The notes under the pieces were generated by a model. The model was not told the origin of the DNA. It made no database searches and was given only the letters and a program-made list of their open reading frames with translations. A stretch of DNA of 64,000 nucleotides from Microscilla marina ATCC 23134 (GTDB taxonomy: Bacteria > Bacteroidota > Bacteroidia > Cytophagales > Microscillaceae). A program made the translations under genes and the position numbers. Shown one piece after another: positions 27,113 through 37,036 of this stretch. The DNA lies in NCBI RefSeq assembly GCF_000169175.1, contig NZ_AAWS01000013.1:124001-188000 (forward strand), written 5' to 3'. Each line of letters begins with the position of its first letter. Position 1 is the first letter of the stretch.

Positions 27113-28069
27113 TCACTTTTCGTCACAATCAACCACACATTTACCTTTTTTGTTGATAAAAAATGTTTGACCATTTAGTACTACCAAAGCAAGCATCTCT
27201 TCTTTTTCCTGATTGTATTTGTTTTTATACTTTTTCAGACGAAAGTCTTCTGCCCGGTCATATTTAAAAGGAATTGCTTCTTTACCATTGATGTCTACAA
27301 AGCCCCACTTGCGCTGTTTCCATACAGCAGCTACTCCATCTTTAAAGTTACGTACCGCATCGTAGTCCAGCTGAATTACCTCTTCGCCTTTGGCATCTAC
27401 AAAGCCAAACTTGTTGCCCAGGGACACCTTGGCGCGGTCTTCAGAAAAGTTTCCAGCCCAATCATACTTCAGTTCTATGACTTCCTTTCCGGTAGTATCT
27501 ACATAACCATATTTATCTTCTTTCATTACAAAGGCAAGTCCTTCTTTACCAAATTTACCCGCTTGTTCGTACTTTATTGGCTTTACTATTTCTTTGCCGT
27601 TAGTGTCTATAAACCCATACTTATCTTTGACCGACACCCTGGCAAACCCGTGGCTAAAGTGGGCGGCTTCGTCGTATTGTGGTTCAGCAATTTCTTGTTT
27701 TTGCCTGTTTATATAGCCCCACTTATCGCCTTGCTTTACCTTGGCAAAGCCCCCGTAAAAACTATCTTCAAAGTCGTATTCTTTTACAGGCAATGTTTTT
27801 TTTACTATAGATTTCTTTTCCAACTTTTGGTTGGCCAGAATAGAATCAATGCTTGTCAAGCGTTTTTGGATGTATACATCCTTGGGGCTCAACTTAGCAG
27901 CTTGTGCATAGTATATTTGAGCGTTTTTATAATCGTTTTTTGCCCAGGCACTATTGGCTTGGTCCAGGGTTTCTTCCAGCTGTTGGGCTTTTTTCGTTTT
28001 GGCACTGCCACATTGCACAAACAAAGGCAATAAGGCAAACCAACACAGGTAAAGTAAGGTATTCTTCAT
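27113..28069 (-). CDS. WG-repeat lipoprotein
   Basis: 318 residues from the ATG at 28069, which gives the lipoprotein signal MKNTLLYLCWFALLPLFVQC; the frame extends upstream to 28138 without a signal. A helical TPR-like stretch (AWAKNDYKNAQIYYAQAAKL) is followed by five to six WG repeats, each of the type KWGYINRQKQEI or KYGFIDTNGKEIV. WG-repeat proteins are common surface or periplasmic beta-propeller-like proteins of Bacteroidota; no enzymatic residue is apparent. It stands alone. Confidence 0.85.
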   Translation of the reverse strand: MKNTLLYLCWFALLPLFVQCGSAKTKKAQQLEETLDQANSAWAKNDYKNAQIYYAQAAKLSPKDVYIQKRLTSIDSILANQKLEKKSIVKKTLPVKEYDFEDSFYGGFAKVKQGDKWGYINRQKQEIAEPQYDEAAHFSHGFARVSVKDKYGFIDTNGKEIVKPIKYEQAGKFGKEGLAFVMKEDKYGYVDTTGKEVIELKYDWAGNFSEDRAKVSLGNKFGFVDAKGEEVIQLDYDAVRNFKDGVAAVWKQRKWGFVDINGKEAIPFKYDRAEDFRLKKYKNKYNQEKEEMLALVVLNGQTFFINKKGKCVVDCDEK

Positions 28070-28230
28070 GAAAGGTAAGTATAGGTTATGTTTTGAAAAC
28101 GGGAAGTTAACAATAATGTAGAGATTTGAATAACACACCCAGAGATTTTACGTAAATGCGCCTTCATAGCAAGTACTGGTCAACAGCACACCGTCTGGGC
28201 TGCTTCAATCGGTTCAAGATCAAAATGTGC

Positions 28231-31200
28231 TTACTTCATGATTTTTATCCAACCTTTATAACTCACCCCAGTGTCTTTGTAGGTAAGCGAGTAAAAATAC
28301 AAGCCTGCAGGAGCACTTCCTCCGTTCCAATCGTTTTGGTAGTCATTCCTTCGGTAAATCACATTGCCCAAACGATTGCTAATGATGAGTTTCCAGCCCG
28401 ATTTGTCTAGTCCTGGAATTTTAAATGTGTCATTTTTACCATCACCATTGGGTGTAATCACATTGGGTACATACAAGTTACAATTGGCACGGTTTACCAC
28501 TACCGTATCGCGGGCAGTACAGATGCCTTCGGTTACTGCTACCCAATATAAGCCAGGGTTTGTAATGGTAAGAGTAGGGGTGGTACTGCCATCGCTCCAT
28601 AAATAAGTAGCTGTGATGCCATCAATGGCCGCCTTGGGTTGTAAGGTGAGCGAACCACCTGTACACAAAATAGTATCGTTGCGGGTGGCTAAACTGGCGT
28701 CAGGTGGATTTATAAAACTTACCTTAATACTACCTGTTGCCTCACAGTTATTCAAGCGAACAGTCACAGAATAAGTACCTGCATTAGTTACGCTCAAAGT
28801 AGCATCAGTGGTGCCATTGCTCCATAGATACCCCAGCGCCCCTGGCAAGGTGGCATCCAATACCAGTGTTTGCCCGGCACATACACTGGTTTCTGCCCCA
28901 CCAAAATCAACCACAGGAGGCAATATTTGTAGGCTATCGCGCACCGAGCAAGTGCCAAAAGTAACGTCTACCCAATAGGTACCTACCTTGTCGGCAAAGT
29001 AATAGGGTTTGGTAGAGCCATCTTGCCATACATAAGTGGCACCTACTTGATAAGCATCAATAAACTCAGTGGCCCCCTCGCATAGCACCCGGTCTTGCCC
29101 CAGCGAAAAACCTACCAAACGATACTCTACATTGATGGTGTCGCTTACAATGCAGTCTCCTTTTTTAACTGCTACCCAGTATTTACCCGATTGAGTAATG
29201 GTAAAGGTAGGGTTGGTACTGCCATCTTGCCACTCATAAGTTGCTCCGGCAGAAGTAGCATTCAGCAATAAAGATTCATCGTTGCATAAAATCTGGTCGG
29301 CACCAAGGTTGACAGATGGAGGGCTGGTGTATTCGATAAATACTGAGTCGCGAACAGCGCAAGCCTTGAATGAGACTTCTACCTTGTACCAACCGTTTTG
29401 AGTAACCACCTTAAAAGGAAGAGTAGAACCGTCGTCCCACAAGTAAGTAGCCCCTACATTGTAGGCATTGAGCAAGACTGATGAGCCAGTACAGGGACGC
29501 AAAGTGTCTTGATCGAAACTAAAAGCTTTTTGGAGTACATTGACATACATGGAGTCCATGCGCACACATTGCCCTATAGACACTGCCACTTTGTACCACC
29601 CAGTATTACGTGCAGCATAGGTAGGGTTGGTACTGCCGTCTTGCCACATATAATCAGCAAGTTTATTAAAAGCATTTAAAACAATAGAGTCGCCCTGGCA
29701 AATGGTCAAGCTATCGGTAGGGAAATTGATCACCGGAGGAATGGCGTGTTCTATAGTAATGGTATCTGTTTTTTCGCAACCTCCCAGCTTTACTGTTACC
29801 CAATAGGTGCCAGGTTGGGTAACATTTTTAAAAGGTTTATACTTATTCAAGTCAGTGCGATCGGTGGGAGTGTTCCACTCATAGGTAGCCCCTTGCACAA
29901 ATACATCTAAAAATACTGCTTCATTTTGGCACACCATCAAGTTGCGCCCGAAGCCAAAGTCTACATTAAATATTGTTACATTGATGGTGTCAATTACACT
30001 ACATTGCCCTATCGAAGTTTTCACCCAATACATTCCACTTTGGGTCACTGTCAAGGTAGGATTCTTAGATCCATCTGACCATTCGTAAGTGGCGCCCGGA
30101 TTGAAAGCATCAAGCAACAACGGTGAGCCGTTGCATACCAGTGTGTCTTTGCCCAGGTTTACCTGAGGTGGGTTGGCAATGTCAATGTACACCGAGTCGG
30201 TAGAGGTACAACGCCCCAAACTGACTGTTACCTTATACCAGCCCACTGCCGACACTGTAAAAGTAGGATTGGTGCTGCCGTCTTGCCACAAATAAGTAGC
30301 TGCCGGGTGAGGGTTTGTTACATCAAGGGTGTAGGGAACACTGGTGCAAATAATGGTACTATCGCCCAGATTAAAGTTGGCATCAGGGTATGACACCACT
30401 ACAGTATCGGTTTTTTTACAGTCGCCAATAGACACCTGCACGGCATAAGTGCCACTTTGGGTAATTTCATAATAAGGATTGGTGGTGCTGTCTTGCCACA
30501 AATAAGTAGCACCAGGGGTGTATACATCCAAAAACAGGTTTTGTCCATCACACAAAATAGTATCTTTGCCTAAGTTAGTAACAGGTGGAATGGTAAAGTC
30601 TATGTCAATGGTATCGGTTACTGCACACTTGCCCCTATTTATTTTTACCCAGTATTTGCCTGGAGTATTGACCACAAAAACCGAGTCGGTAGAGCCATCC
30701 TGCCACAAATAGGTAGCACCAGGTTGTGCTGCATCCAGTTTGATAGGCTCGCCAGCACACAGCACCTTGTCCGCTCCAAAATCTACCACTGGAGTTTGTA
30801 TATAAGTTACATTGATCGTATCGGTTTCTGTTTGGCAACCATTGGTTACCTCTACCCAGTATTTACCAGAGTTGGTTACACTGAGGTACCTGTCACTAGA
30901 ACCATTTTGCCATAAATAATTGGCTTGAGGGTTTCCGGCATCCAGCAGCAAGGTTTGCCCACTACATAAAGTAGTATCGTTTCCTAAACTTACTGGAGTG
31001 AGGGGTTGGGTTTGATCAATAATTAAGATGGTATCTTGGGTAATACAGCCTGTACTTGACGTAATGGTGACCCAGTAAGTACCTGGTTGCTTTACAATCA
31101 AGCTATCATTGGTAGAGCCATCATTCCACAAATAAGCCGTTGCTCTGGGGTTATAAGCTACCAAAGGCAATCCATTGATTGGGTCGCACAATACAGTGCT

Positions 31201-32946
31201 GTCTTTGCCCAGGTTCAATGGCAGGGGAAACTCTATAGTTATATTGATTGCATCGCGGGTAGTACAACCCCCACTGGTCACATCTACATAATACAGTCCT
31301 CCGTTTCTTGCGATGTAAGTAGGGTTGGTAGAACCATCTTGCCAAAGGTAGGTAGCACTTTGCCCCAACAATGTGGCGTCTAACTTAAGGGTAGTACCAA
31401 AACAAATTACGGTATCTTTGCCCAGGTCTACAGTAGGGGGTGGGGTATTATTAATTCCTACATTGATGCTTCCGGTAGCGGCACACCCTCCTCCGGCAAC
31501 CCTCACAGTATATTCTCCGGTTTGGGTAATGGTATATACCGAGTCAGTACTTACTACTGTAGTAGCTCCAGTAGACGGGTCAGTCACTTTGCGCCAGGTA
31601 TAAGTAAAGTTTACTCCTTGCACATTTTGGTATACATCCAACCTTAGTGTTTGGTCTTTACACAACACTACGTTGGAAGAAGGCAATTCAATCTTGATAA
31701 CCGATACTTTAATATCATCTGTTTGGGTACATCCGTCTTTGGTTACCCGTACAGTATACACGCCCTCATCGGCTACTACATATACCGAGTCGGTAGACCC
31801 ATCTTGCCACTCATAAGTAGCCCCTGGAGTATATACATTCAGGCTAACCGTGTCGCCCAGGCATACTACCCGGTCGGGGCCCAGGTCGAGTGTAAAAGAA
31901 GGATCATTGATGTCTATAGAATCGCGGGTAGTACCACAACTATTGGTAACGTCTACCCAATAGGTTCCTTTGGTGTCTACTACCAAAAACGGACGGGTAG
32001 ACCCATCAGACCAGGCGTAAGAAAAAGCGCTGGAATCAGTAGCATCCAATAACAAAGATTTGTCACAAAGTATTTGATCGGGGCCTAGGTCTACTTTAGG
32101 GGGAGAGTCGGTAATGACCACAAAGCGTTCAAATGTTTTTTGGGTTCCATTGGTGTAGGTAATGACCAACGTAACAAAATAGGTGCCTGCGGTGGCATAC
32201 ACATGCGTAGGTTTTCGTTGTATTGAGGTGTTGGCTATTACACCAGATGCCGGGTCGCCAAAGTTCCAGTTTACTTCGAGTACGTCTACAGTATCTGTAA
32301 GGGTAAACTCGGTAGCTTGCCCCTTGCAGGTTTTGTCAAAAGTAAAAGCAATGGTATTAAAATAACTTTGCACGAAAGTGGGTAAGCCCAAAGAGCCTAC
32401 TCTGCCGTTGAGACTGACGCCATCTTCCTGATAAATTGCGGCGTTGCCTTTACCATCAGGATTGTTGATTACATCAAGAGAATAACTGTACTTGGAGCAA
32501 TAAATTTTACCGTCTGGAGCTAGTTGTAATGCGCCAATGTTGTAGAAAGTAGGCAAGATCACCAACGAGCTGACAATGGCTGATTGATTATGATTAGATA
32601 TGTCGTATTGGTACACATCAGAGTGATACCTTCGGCTAATGTATAATTTTTTGCCATCTGGCGAAAACTCTACTCCATAAGCATACTCAAGGTTGTCAAT
32701 AGTTACGGGGTTAGACACTGCTCCTGTATTGTTGTCAAAGTCAAACAATTGGCATATTCCTTCTGTACCAATGGCTACTGCCAGCTTGTTGCCCATAGCC
32801 GATGCCTTGAGGTAGCCGTGGGTATTGAATATAAATCCTGAGTGGATGAGCCCGGAATAACTAATGACAGGTTGGGTTTCGAGCCCTTGGGTTGTAATTC
32901 TGTAGGCGTGAAATTCGTTGTTTCCCAAGGTTTGGCAATGACCCAT
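28231..32946 (-). CDS. Giant repeat surface protein, T9SS type B substrate (main part)
   Basis: About 1570 residues in this frame; its true N-terminus is the frame at 32775-33446, joined across a one-base frameshift near 32924. After a short propeller-like region (KLYISRRYHSDVYQYDI) and a PKD domain (VDVLEVNWNFGDPASG), about 17 tandem Ig-like repeats of 70-80 residues follow. Each starts with LGxDxxLC and has the form LDAxxxGATYLWQDGST and YWVxVxxGxC, with two Cys per repeat. The end is a gliding-motility type C-terminal domain (YVPNVITPNGDGKNDTFKIP and RLGNVIYRRNDYQNDWNGG), the type B sorting signal for type IX secretion. It should be a secreted or surface-bound adhesin-like protein. Confidence 0.88.
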   Translation of the reverse strand: MGHCQTLGNNEFHAYRITTQGLETQPVISYSGLIHSGFIFNTHGYLKASAMGNKLAVAIGTEGICQLFDFDNNTGAVSNPVTIDNLEYAYGVEFSPDGKKLYISRRYHSDVYQYDISNHNQSAIVSSLVILPTFYNIGALQLAPDGKIYCSKYSYSLDVINNPDGKGNAAIYQEDGVSLNGRVGSLGLPTFVQSYFNTIAFTFDKTCKGQATEFTLTDTVDVLEVNWNFGDPASGVIANTSIQRKPTHVYATAGTYFVTLVITYTNGTQKTFERFVVITDSPPKVDLGPDQILCDKSLLLDATDSSAFSYAWSDGSTRPFLVVDTKGTYWVDVTNSCGTTRDSIDINDPSFTLDLGPDRVVCLGDTVSLNVYTPGATYEWQDGSTDSVYVVADEGVYTVRVTKDGCTQTDDIKVSVIKIELPSSNVVLCKDQTLRLDVYQNVQGVNFTYTWRKVTDPSTGATTVVSTDSVYTITQTGEYTVRVAGGGCAATGSINVGINNTPPPTVDLGKDTVICFGTTLKLDATLLGQSATYLWQDGSTNPTYIARNGGLYYVDVTSGGCTTRDAINITIEFPLPLNLGKDSTVLCDPINGLPLVAYNPRATAYLWNDGSTNDSLIVKQPGTYWVTITSSTGCITQDTILIIDQTQPLTPVSLGNDTTLCSGQTLLLDAGNPQANYLWQNGSSDRYLSVTNSGKYWVEVTNGCQTETDTINVTYIQTPVVDFGADKVLCAGEPIKLDAAQPGATYLWQDGSTDSVFVVNTPGKYWVKINRGKCAVTDTIDIDFTIPPVTNLGKDTILCDGQNLFLDVYTPGATYLWQDSTTNPYYEITQSGTYAVQVSIGDCKKTDTVVVSYPDANFNLGDSTIICTSVPYTLDVTNPHPAATYLWQDGSTNPTFTVSAVGWYKVTVSLGRCTSTDSVYIDIANPPQVNLGKDTLVCNGSPLLLDAFNPGATYEWSDGSKNPTLTVTQSGMYWVKTSIGQCSVIDTINVTIFNVDFGFGRNLMVCQNEAVFLDVFVQGATYEWNTPTDRTDLNKYKPFKNVTQPGTYWVTVKLGGCEKTDTITIEHAIPPVINFPTDSLTICQGDSIVLNAFNKLADYMWQDGSTNPTYAARNTGWYKVAVSIGQCVRMDSMYVNVLQKAFSFDQDTLRPCTGSSVLLNAYNVGATYLWDDGSTLPFKVVTQNGWYKVEVSFKACAVRDSVFIEYTSPPSVNLGADQILCNDESLLLNATSAGATYEWQDGSTNPTFTITQSGKYWVAVKKGDCIVSDTINVEYRLVGFSLGQDRVLCEGATEFIDAYQVGATYVWQDGSTKPYYFADKVGTYWVDVTFGTCSVRDSLQILPPVVDFGGAETSVCAGQTLVLDATLPGALGYLWSNGTTDATLSVTNAGTYSVTVRLNNCEATGSIKVSFINPPDASLATRNDTILCTGGSLTLQPKAAIDGITATYLWSDGSTTPTLTITNPGLYWVAVTEGICTARDTVVVNRANCNLYVPNVITPNGDGKNDTFKIPGLDKSGWKLIISNRLGNVIYRRNDYQNDWNGGSAPAGLYFYSLTYKDTGVSYKGWIKIMK

Positions 32947-33446
32947 ACATCGGTACCATTGGCGTGTTGTACGGCAGTAATTTTCTCGGTAGATGGGGTA
33001 AACATAGGTATATTCTTGACCACCACATCTCCTTTCCCAGTCTCTTTGGTCATATCTACCATTGAGTAGGCAAACCCATACTGCCCCAGGTTGTTATCCA
33101 CCGTAAAAATATAATATAAATCTGAGTTTCCTGGGTAAGGAACAATCACCCCCGATTGGGTAGCCGATGGATCTCCAAACAGCCCCGTACCATTGGGCAT
33201 TTCCTGATGAAAACGATTCCATACCTTGATACCATCCGTGTAAAACAGGAGTTTACCGTCATTGTCACAAATAGTGGCGCAACCTTCATCTGTAATCAAT
33301 TTTCCGTCGGTGAGTGCGGTAGGTGGTGTATTGTTAAAATCAAGCCCGGCGCCAAAACCAAAATACCAGATATTCCCTTGTTTTTGAGCCTGGAGCGAGA
33401 ATACTGGAAGTATAAAGGCGAAAATGAATATTTTTAAACGTAACAT
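32775..33446 (-). CDS. N-terminal part of the giant T9SS substrate (frameshifted)
   Basis: Signal peptide MLRLKIFIFAFILPVFSLQA, then NIWYFGFGAGLDFNN, GCATICDNDGKLLFYTDGIK and GLFGDPSATQSGVIVP, a common beta-propeller start of large Bacteroidota T9SS proteins. The real frame holds to DVWVIAKPW, then continues in the other frame as GNNEFHAYRITTQGLE. One G appears to be missing in TGGGAAACAACG (minus strand, plus position about 32924). Residues after that in this frame are out of phase. Either the gene is broken or the base was lost in sequencing. Confidence 0.8.
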   Translation of the reverse strand: MLRLKIFIFAFILPVFSLQAQKQGNIWYFGFGAGLDFNNTPPTALTDGKLITDEGCATICDNDGKLLFYTDGIKVWNRFHQEMPNGTGLFGDPSATQSGVIVPYPGNSDLYYIFTVDNNLGQYGFAYSMVDMTKETGKGDVVVKNIPMFTPSTEKITAVQHANGTDVWVIAKPWETTNFTPTELQPKGSKPNLSLVIPGSSTQDLYSIPTATSRHRLWATSWQ

Positions 33447-33823
33447 GTACTATTGGTTGGTGTACATTTAAATACAGGTGTCATAAGTATCTATTGTAAC
33501 CCTTAAACGGTAAGTAAAGGATTGAATGTTCCAATTAATTTAATAAAACTCTTATAATAATGATATTATTCAGGGGGTAAATGTGTGTAAATGGTAAATA
33601 TCAAAAAAAATCAGTGGAAGAGGGTGACCTTTTTCAAAGAAAAATATAAAAAGCGAAACTACTATTTCACCAAATCTTAAAAACTGACTTTAAAAAGAAG
33701 TGAGAGGCGTAATTACCATAATTACAGTCTCTTTTTTTTTGCCCTTACAGCATAAAAAAAACCTGATAATAAAAGATTACCAGGTTTTTTCAGAATATTT
33801 ATACAACAAACATTGTGAGAAAT
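33447..33823. other. Intergenic region with acyl-CoA synthetase terminator
   Basis: 377 bp, AT-rich. The only clear element is the hairpin at 33756-33792 listed separately. Confidence 0.5.
33756..33792 (-). terminator. Terminator of acyl-CoA synthetase gene
   Basis: AAAAAACCTG and CAGGTTTTTT enclose an A/T-rich loop; a T-run follows on the minus strand. Confidence 0.75.
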
Positions 33824-35533
33824 TTATTCCCAAACAACTTTCTCTTTTAGCTCATACCATTTCAACAATTGATCTTGGTAATGGGCTTCCAGTATATTTC
33901 TTTTGATTTTGAGTGTAGGAGTCAAAATACCATTTTCAACACTCCAGGGTTCCGACACTACCACAAGTTTATTAAGCCTCTCATAGTTTATAAGTGTTGC
34001 GTTTACCTCAGTCAATGTTTCGGCAATACTTTCAGTCACCTCTGCTTTGGGTGCCTGCAGTCCTATCTCAGACAATACAACCAACATTACTGGCTGTGGC
34101 AAGTTACGTCCCAACACACATACTTGCTCTATGTGGTTGTTTATTGCAAACTGAGCCTCGATGGGGGCAGGCACAATGTATTCACCTTTGGCCGATTTAA
34201 AAGTGTCTTTTACCCTTCCGGTAATTTTCAGGAAACCATCCTTATCAAACTCTCCCTGGTCTCCGGTATGCAGCCATCCTCCTTCTTTCAACACCTTTTT
34301 GGTAATATCAGGCTCTTTGTAATATCCGGTCATTACCCAGGGAGCACGCATGCAAATCTCGCCTGTGCCTTCTTCTATTTTCATATCACAACTTGGGTAT
34401 GGCTTGCCTATTGTCCCCAGCTTATTTTCATCGGCAGGCATTACAGTACAACATCCACCATTTTCGGTCATTCCATACGCCTCGCGAATATTCATACCTA
34501 ATTTTTGGTACCAGGCAATCAAAGTAGGAGGCATTGGTGCTGCTCCAGTGAGCAACAATTTGGTATTGTTGAGCCCAAGGGCAGTGCGTATTTTCTTTTT
34601 GACAATACTTGAGATGATTGGAATGTTTAGCAAAACATTCAACTTACCCTGTGACATTTTTTCTAAGATACCCAACTGAAACTTGGTCCAGATACGAGGT
34701 ACCGCCAAAAAGTGAGTAGGGGCTACATCCTGTAGGTTTTTGGCAAAGGTATCAAGCGACTCCACAAAAGATACTGTTCCGCCTGAATACAAACTGGCAG
34801 TTTCTACAATGGCGCGTTCTGCAATATGGCAAAGTGGCAAATAAGAAAAGTAACGGTCAGAGGTAGCACCTACCTTAAGTATAGGTGTAGCACCTGACAT
34901 AGGGGCAATTGCGGTGCGGTAGCTATGCATTACCCCTTTGGGCATGCCAGTAGTACCAGAAGTATATATAATAGTAGCCAGCTCATCAGGGTCGGCCACT
35001 GGGTTACCTTGCAATGGTTCGTGCTTGGCTGTTAGGTCATCCCATTTGTCAAAACCATCGGCTTCTGAGGGGCTATTAGGGTAAGCAATGCAATGAACTC
35101 CTTCAGGCACTCCAGCCTTCATTCCTTCCCAATCGTCCAGTTTGCCTACAAAGAGTATTTTACACTCACTGTGGGTCATTACCTGGTTGAGTTGTTCTGC
35201 CTGAAGCGTGGGATAAAAAGGTACTGATACGTGCCCACTCATGATAATGGCAAGGTCGTTCATGATCCAGTGTGCACAGTTTTTAGAGACAATGCCTATA
35301 TTGCTCCGTTCGGGCAAGTTCAGGGCTTGAATGGCTGTAGCCATTCGTCTTACCTGATTTCCTACCTCGGCCCAGGTATATTCTTTCCAGGTATCACCTT
35401 TAGGTTGCCTCAAATATACTTCATTAGGGCGTTTTTGCTCCCAATCGTAGAAGTATTCAATCAATAATTTAATATCCTGCTGGTTTGAGGTAGAGGCGTT
35501 GCTGTTTTCAAGTGTAGTCGACTGTTTATCCAT
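33824..35533 (-). CDS. Long-chain acyl-CoA synthetase (AMP-forming)
   Basis: 569 residues. The AMP-binding P-loop TIIYTSGTTGMPKGVMHSY, the acyl-adenylate segment REAYGMTENGG, and the hinge region GWLHTGDQGEFDKDGFLKIT then GRVKDTFKSAKGEYIVP are all present. It activates long-chain fatty acids to acyl-CoA using ATP. The length and the VKDTFKSAKGEYI signature match the FAA1/FadD15-type branch. Its promoter region at 35534-35983 has a TGACT-ATC-AGTCA inverted repeat that could be an operator. Confidence 0.93.
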   Translation of the reverse strand: MDKQSTTLENSNASTSNQQDIKLLIEYFYDWEQKRPNEVYLRQPKGDTWKEYTWAEVGNQVRRMATAIQALNLPERSNIGIVSKNCAHWIMNDLAIIMSGHVSVPFYPTLQAEQLNQVMTHSECKILFVGKLDDWEGMKAGVPEGVHCIAYPNSPSEADGFDKWDDLTAKHEPLQGNPVADPDELATIIYTSGTTGMPKGVMHSYRTAIAPMSGATPILKVGATSDRYFSYLPLCHIAERAIVETASLYSGGTVSFVESLDTFAKNLQDVAPTHFLAVPRIWTKFQLGILEKMSQGKLNVLLNIPIISSIVKKKIRTALGLNNTKLLLTGAAPMPPTLIAWYQKLGMNIREAYGMTENGGCCTVMPADENKLGTIGKPYPSCDMKIEEGTGEICMRAPWVMTGYYKEPDITKKVLKEGGWLHTGDQGEFDKDGFLKITGRVKDTFKSAKGEYIVPAPIEAQFAINNHIEQVCVLGRNLPQPVMLVVLSEIGLQAPKAEVTESIAETLTEVNATLINYERLNKLVVVSEPWSVENGILTPTLKIKRNILEAHYQDQLLKWYELKEKVVWE

Positions 35534-35983
35534 ATAATTAATGCCAATTTTTCTAATATTCTTACAAATCTATCTAATAAATAATTCAAAACAAAGATTG
35601 TTTTGTACCAAGCTTATTTGCCGATCATTTAACAAAATTTTATTTATATCAGCAAAATATTCAAAAAGCTTAATATTACAAGAACAACATAAAACACTAG
35701 AAAAAGTTTAAAATGCTGACTATCAGTCATTTTAAATCTATTAGTTACATTTGTACCTAAAGTGCCCATCATGGTAAAAAACAATCTTGCTCTGTAGAAG
35801 CTATGGGAATAGTTGGGTAAGAAAAATTTATTTATTTTTAAAAAAAAATATTGTTTGGTACAAATGCTGGCACTTTGAGCAACCTAAACGGTAGAGTGCT
35901 ATTCATAAAGGAATGGCTCATTTAAAATAGTAAAAACAGGGTTTGGAAAAACAAACATCTACTCTAAAACTAGTAAACAAAAT
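35534..35983. other. Divergent regulatory region upstream of acyl-CoA synthetase
   Basis: 450 bp. It holds the inverted repeat TGACTATCAGTCA at 35717-35729, a TACATTTG box at 35746 resembling the Bacteroidota -7 element, and three TGTACC/GGTACA motifs at 35604, 35752 and 35857. No gene. Confidence 0.45.
35717..35729. promoter_or_regulatory. Candidate operator, inverted repeat
   Basis: TGACT ATC AGTCA with AT-rich flanks, 17 bp ahead of TACATTTG. Could bind a TetR- or GntR-type regulator of fatty acid genes; no binding protein is identified. Confidence 0.35.
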
Positions 35984-36226
35984 ATGAGATTAATTGCTAA
36001 TATACCTCATCCTAAATGTAGTATCACGCTTTTGACTATGAACCAAAAGTACATACTCAAGTTTGAGCAAAATAACCTGGAACAAACTTATAAAATAGGT
36101 GAAATGGATGTGACAGGCGAAGCCGAGGTGCGTGAAATCACTGAGGATGCTGGGTTTATTGAAAAAGTTTTGGCTCGTTTTGAGGCAATGGAAGAAGATT
36201 TTTATAAAGTGTTGCAAGGCTATTGA
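35984..36226 (+). CDS. Small conserved-looking hypothetical protein
   Basis: Up to 80 residues; an internal ATG at 36038 (MNQKYILKFEQNNLEQTYKI) may be the real start, giving 62. The acidic body ends ARFEAMEEDFYKVLQGY. Codon use and the phase are gene-like but I recognise no family. It sits downstream of the regulatory region of the acyl-CoA synthetase and points away from it. Confidence 0.5.
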   Translation: MRLIANIPHPKCSITLLTMNQKYILKFEQNNLEQTYKIGEMDVTGEAEVREITEDAGFIEKVLARFEAMEEDFYKVLQGY

Positions 36227-36483
36227 TGTCGTTAATCATTGCCTGAGCTGTTTTGGGGTGTATAGTCACGTATTTGGTCTAAAACCTAAGCAAAGCAGTA
36301 ATGGTATGGTTAATTTTACAAATAGTCCAAAGTTTTGACAGGAGTAAGTTTCAGCCTGTGTAGCTGCGTTGAGCTCATCATAACAAGCTGTACTTTGGCA
36401 AGAGGGATAACCAAACCAAAAAAGCGGCGGACTATTAATTTCATAAACAACTTAATTAAATCACCCAACCTAATTTGTAAACC

Positions 36484-36957
36484 ATGTATATCAAAAAAAG
36501 CTGGATCACCCTATTTGCAATGATTGCTATCGTGCCTTTGCTGGCCTTTACCAAGCTACGTTATGACAATGCAACTAAAAAAGCAGAGGTAAAGCAACAC
36601 ATTTTAAAATCATATATACACGGAGCGTTCAATGAGCTAAACCCCGAAGCAATGGCAAAAGGTTTTCATCCTGAGTTTGCCATTTTTAGCCAAGGTAGTA
36701 AAGATAAACTTCGTCGTTATCCGATCGGTAAGTGGGTGGCAGGAGTAAAAAAGAGAAAAGCCAAGCCAGATTTTGACCCAGAAAAAAATAAGTGGGCGCA
36801 TAAGTTTCCTATGGTAGATGTTACCGGAAATACTGCTTCGGCAAAAGTAGAACTGTATAAGAAAGGAAAACTAGTGTATACCGATTATTTGTCGCTGTAC
36901 AAATACGATGATGGCTGGCGCATTGTAGCTAAGGTATACCATAAACATAAGAAATAG
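36484..36957 (+). CDS. NTF2-like (lumazine-binding-2 type) exported protein
   Basis: 157 residues. The first 22 residues are a membrane-export signal (WITLFAMIAIVPLLAF). The rest reads VKQHILKSYIHGAFNELNPE, KGFHPEFAIFSQG, VTGNTASAKVELYKKGKLVY and TDYLSLYKYDDGWRIVAKVY, the NTF2-like fold of the putative lumazine-binding group in Bacteroidota. These cone-shaped proteins bind small ligands or act as enzymes of unknown reaction. A weak terminator follows. Confidence 0.8.
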   Translation: MYIKKSWITLFAMIAIVPLLAFTKLRYDNATKKAEVKQHILKSYIHGAFNELNPEAMAKGFHPEFAIFSQGSKDKLRRYPIGKWVAGVKKRKAKPDFDPEKNKWAHKFPMVDVTGNTASAKVELYKKGKLVYTDYLSLYKYDDGWRIVAKVYHKHKK

Positions 36958-36984
36958 TCAGGGTTTATTTTGACCAAAATCACC

Positions 36985-37036
36985 TGTATAGCCGGTCTAA
37001 GTTTATTTAACCTGAACTTTGGTCGGCTATTTTGTT
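36985..37036 (+). terminator. Possible terminator of NTF2-like gene
   Basis: ATAGCCG at 36989 pairs with CGGCTAT at 37024, followed by TTTTGTTGTT; loop of about 28 nt. Confidence 0.45.

Noticed and set aside
28139-33440. Many short plus-strand frames opposite the giant repeat gene
   Set aside because: They recur with the repeat unit and are shadows of it.
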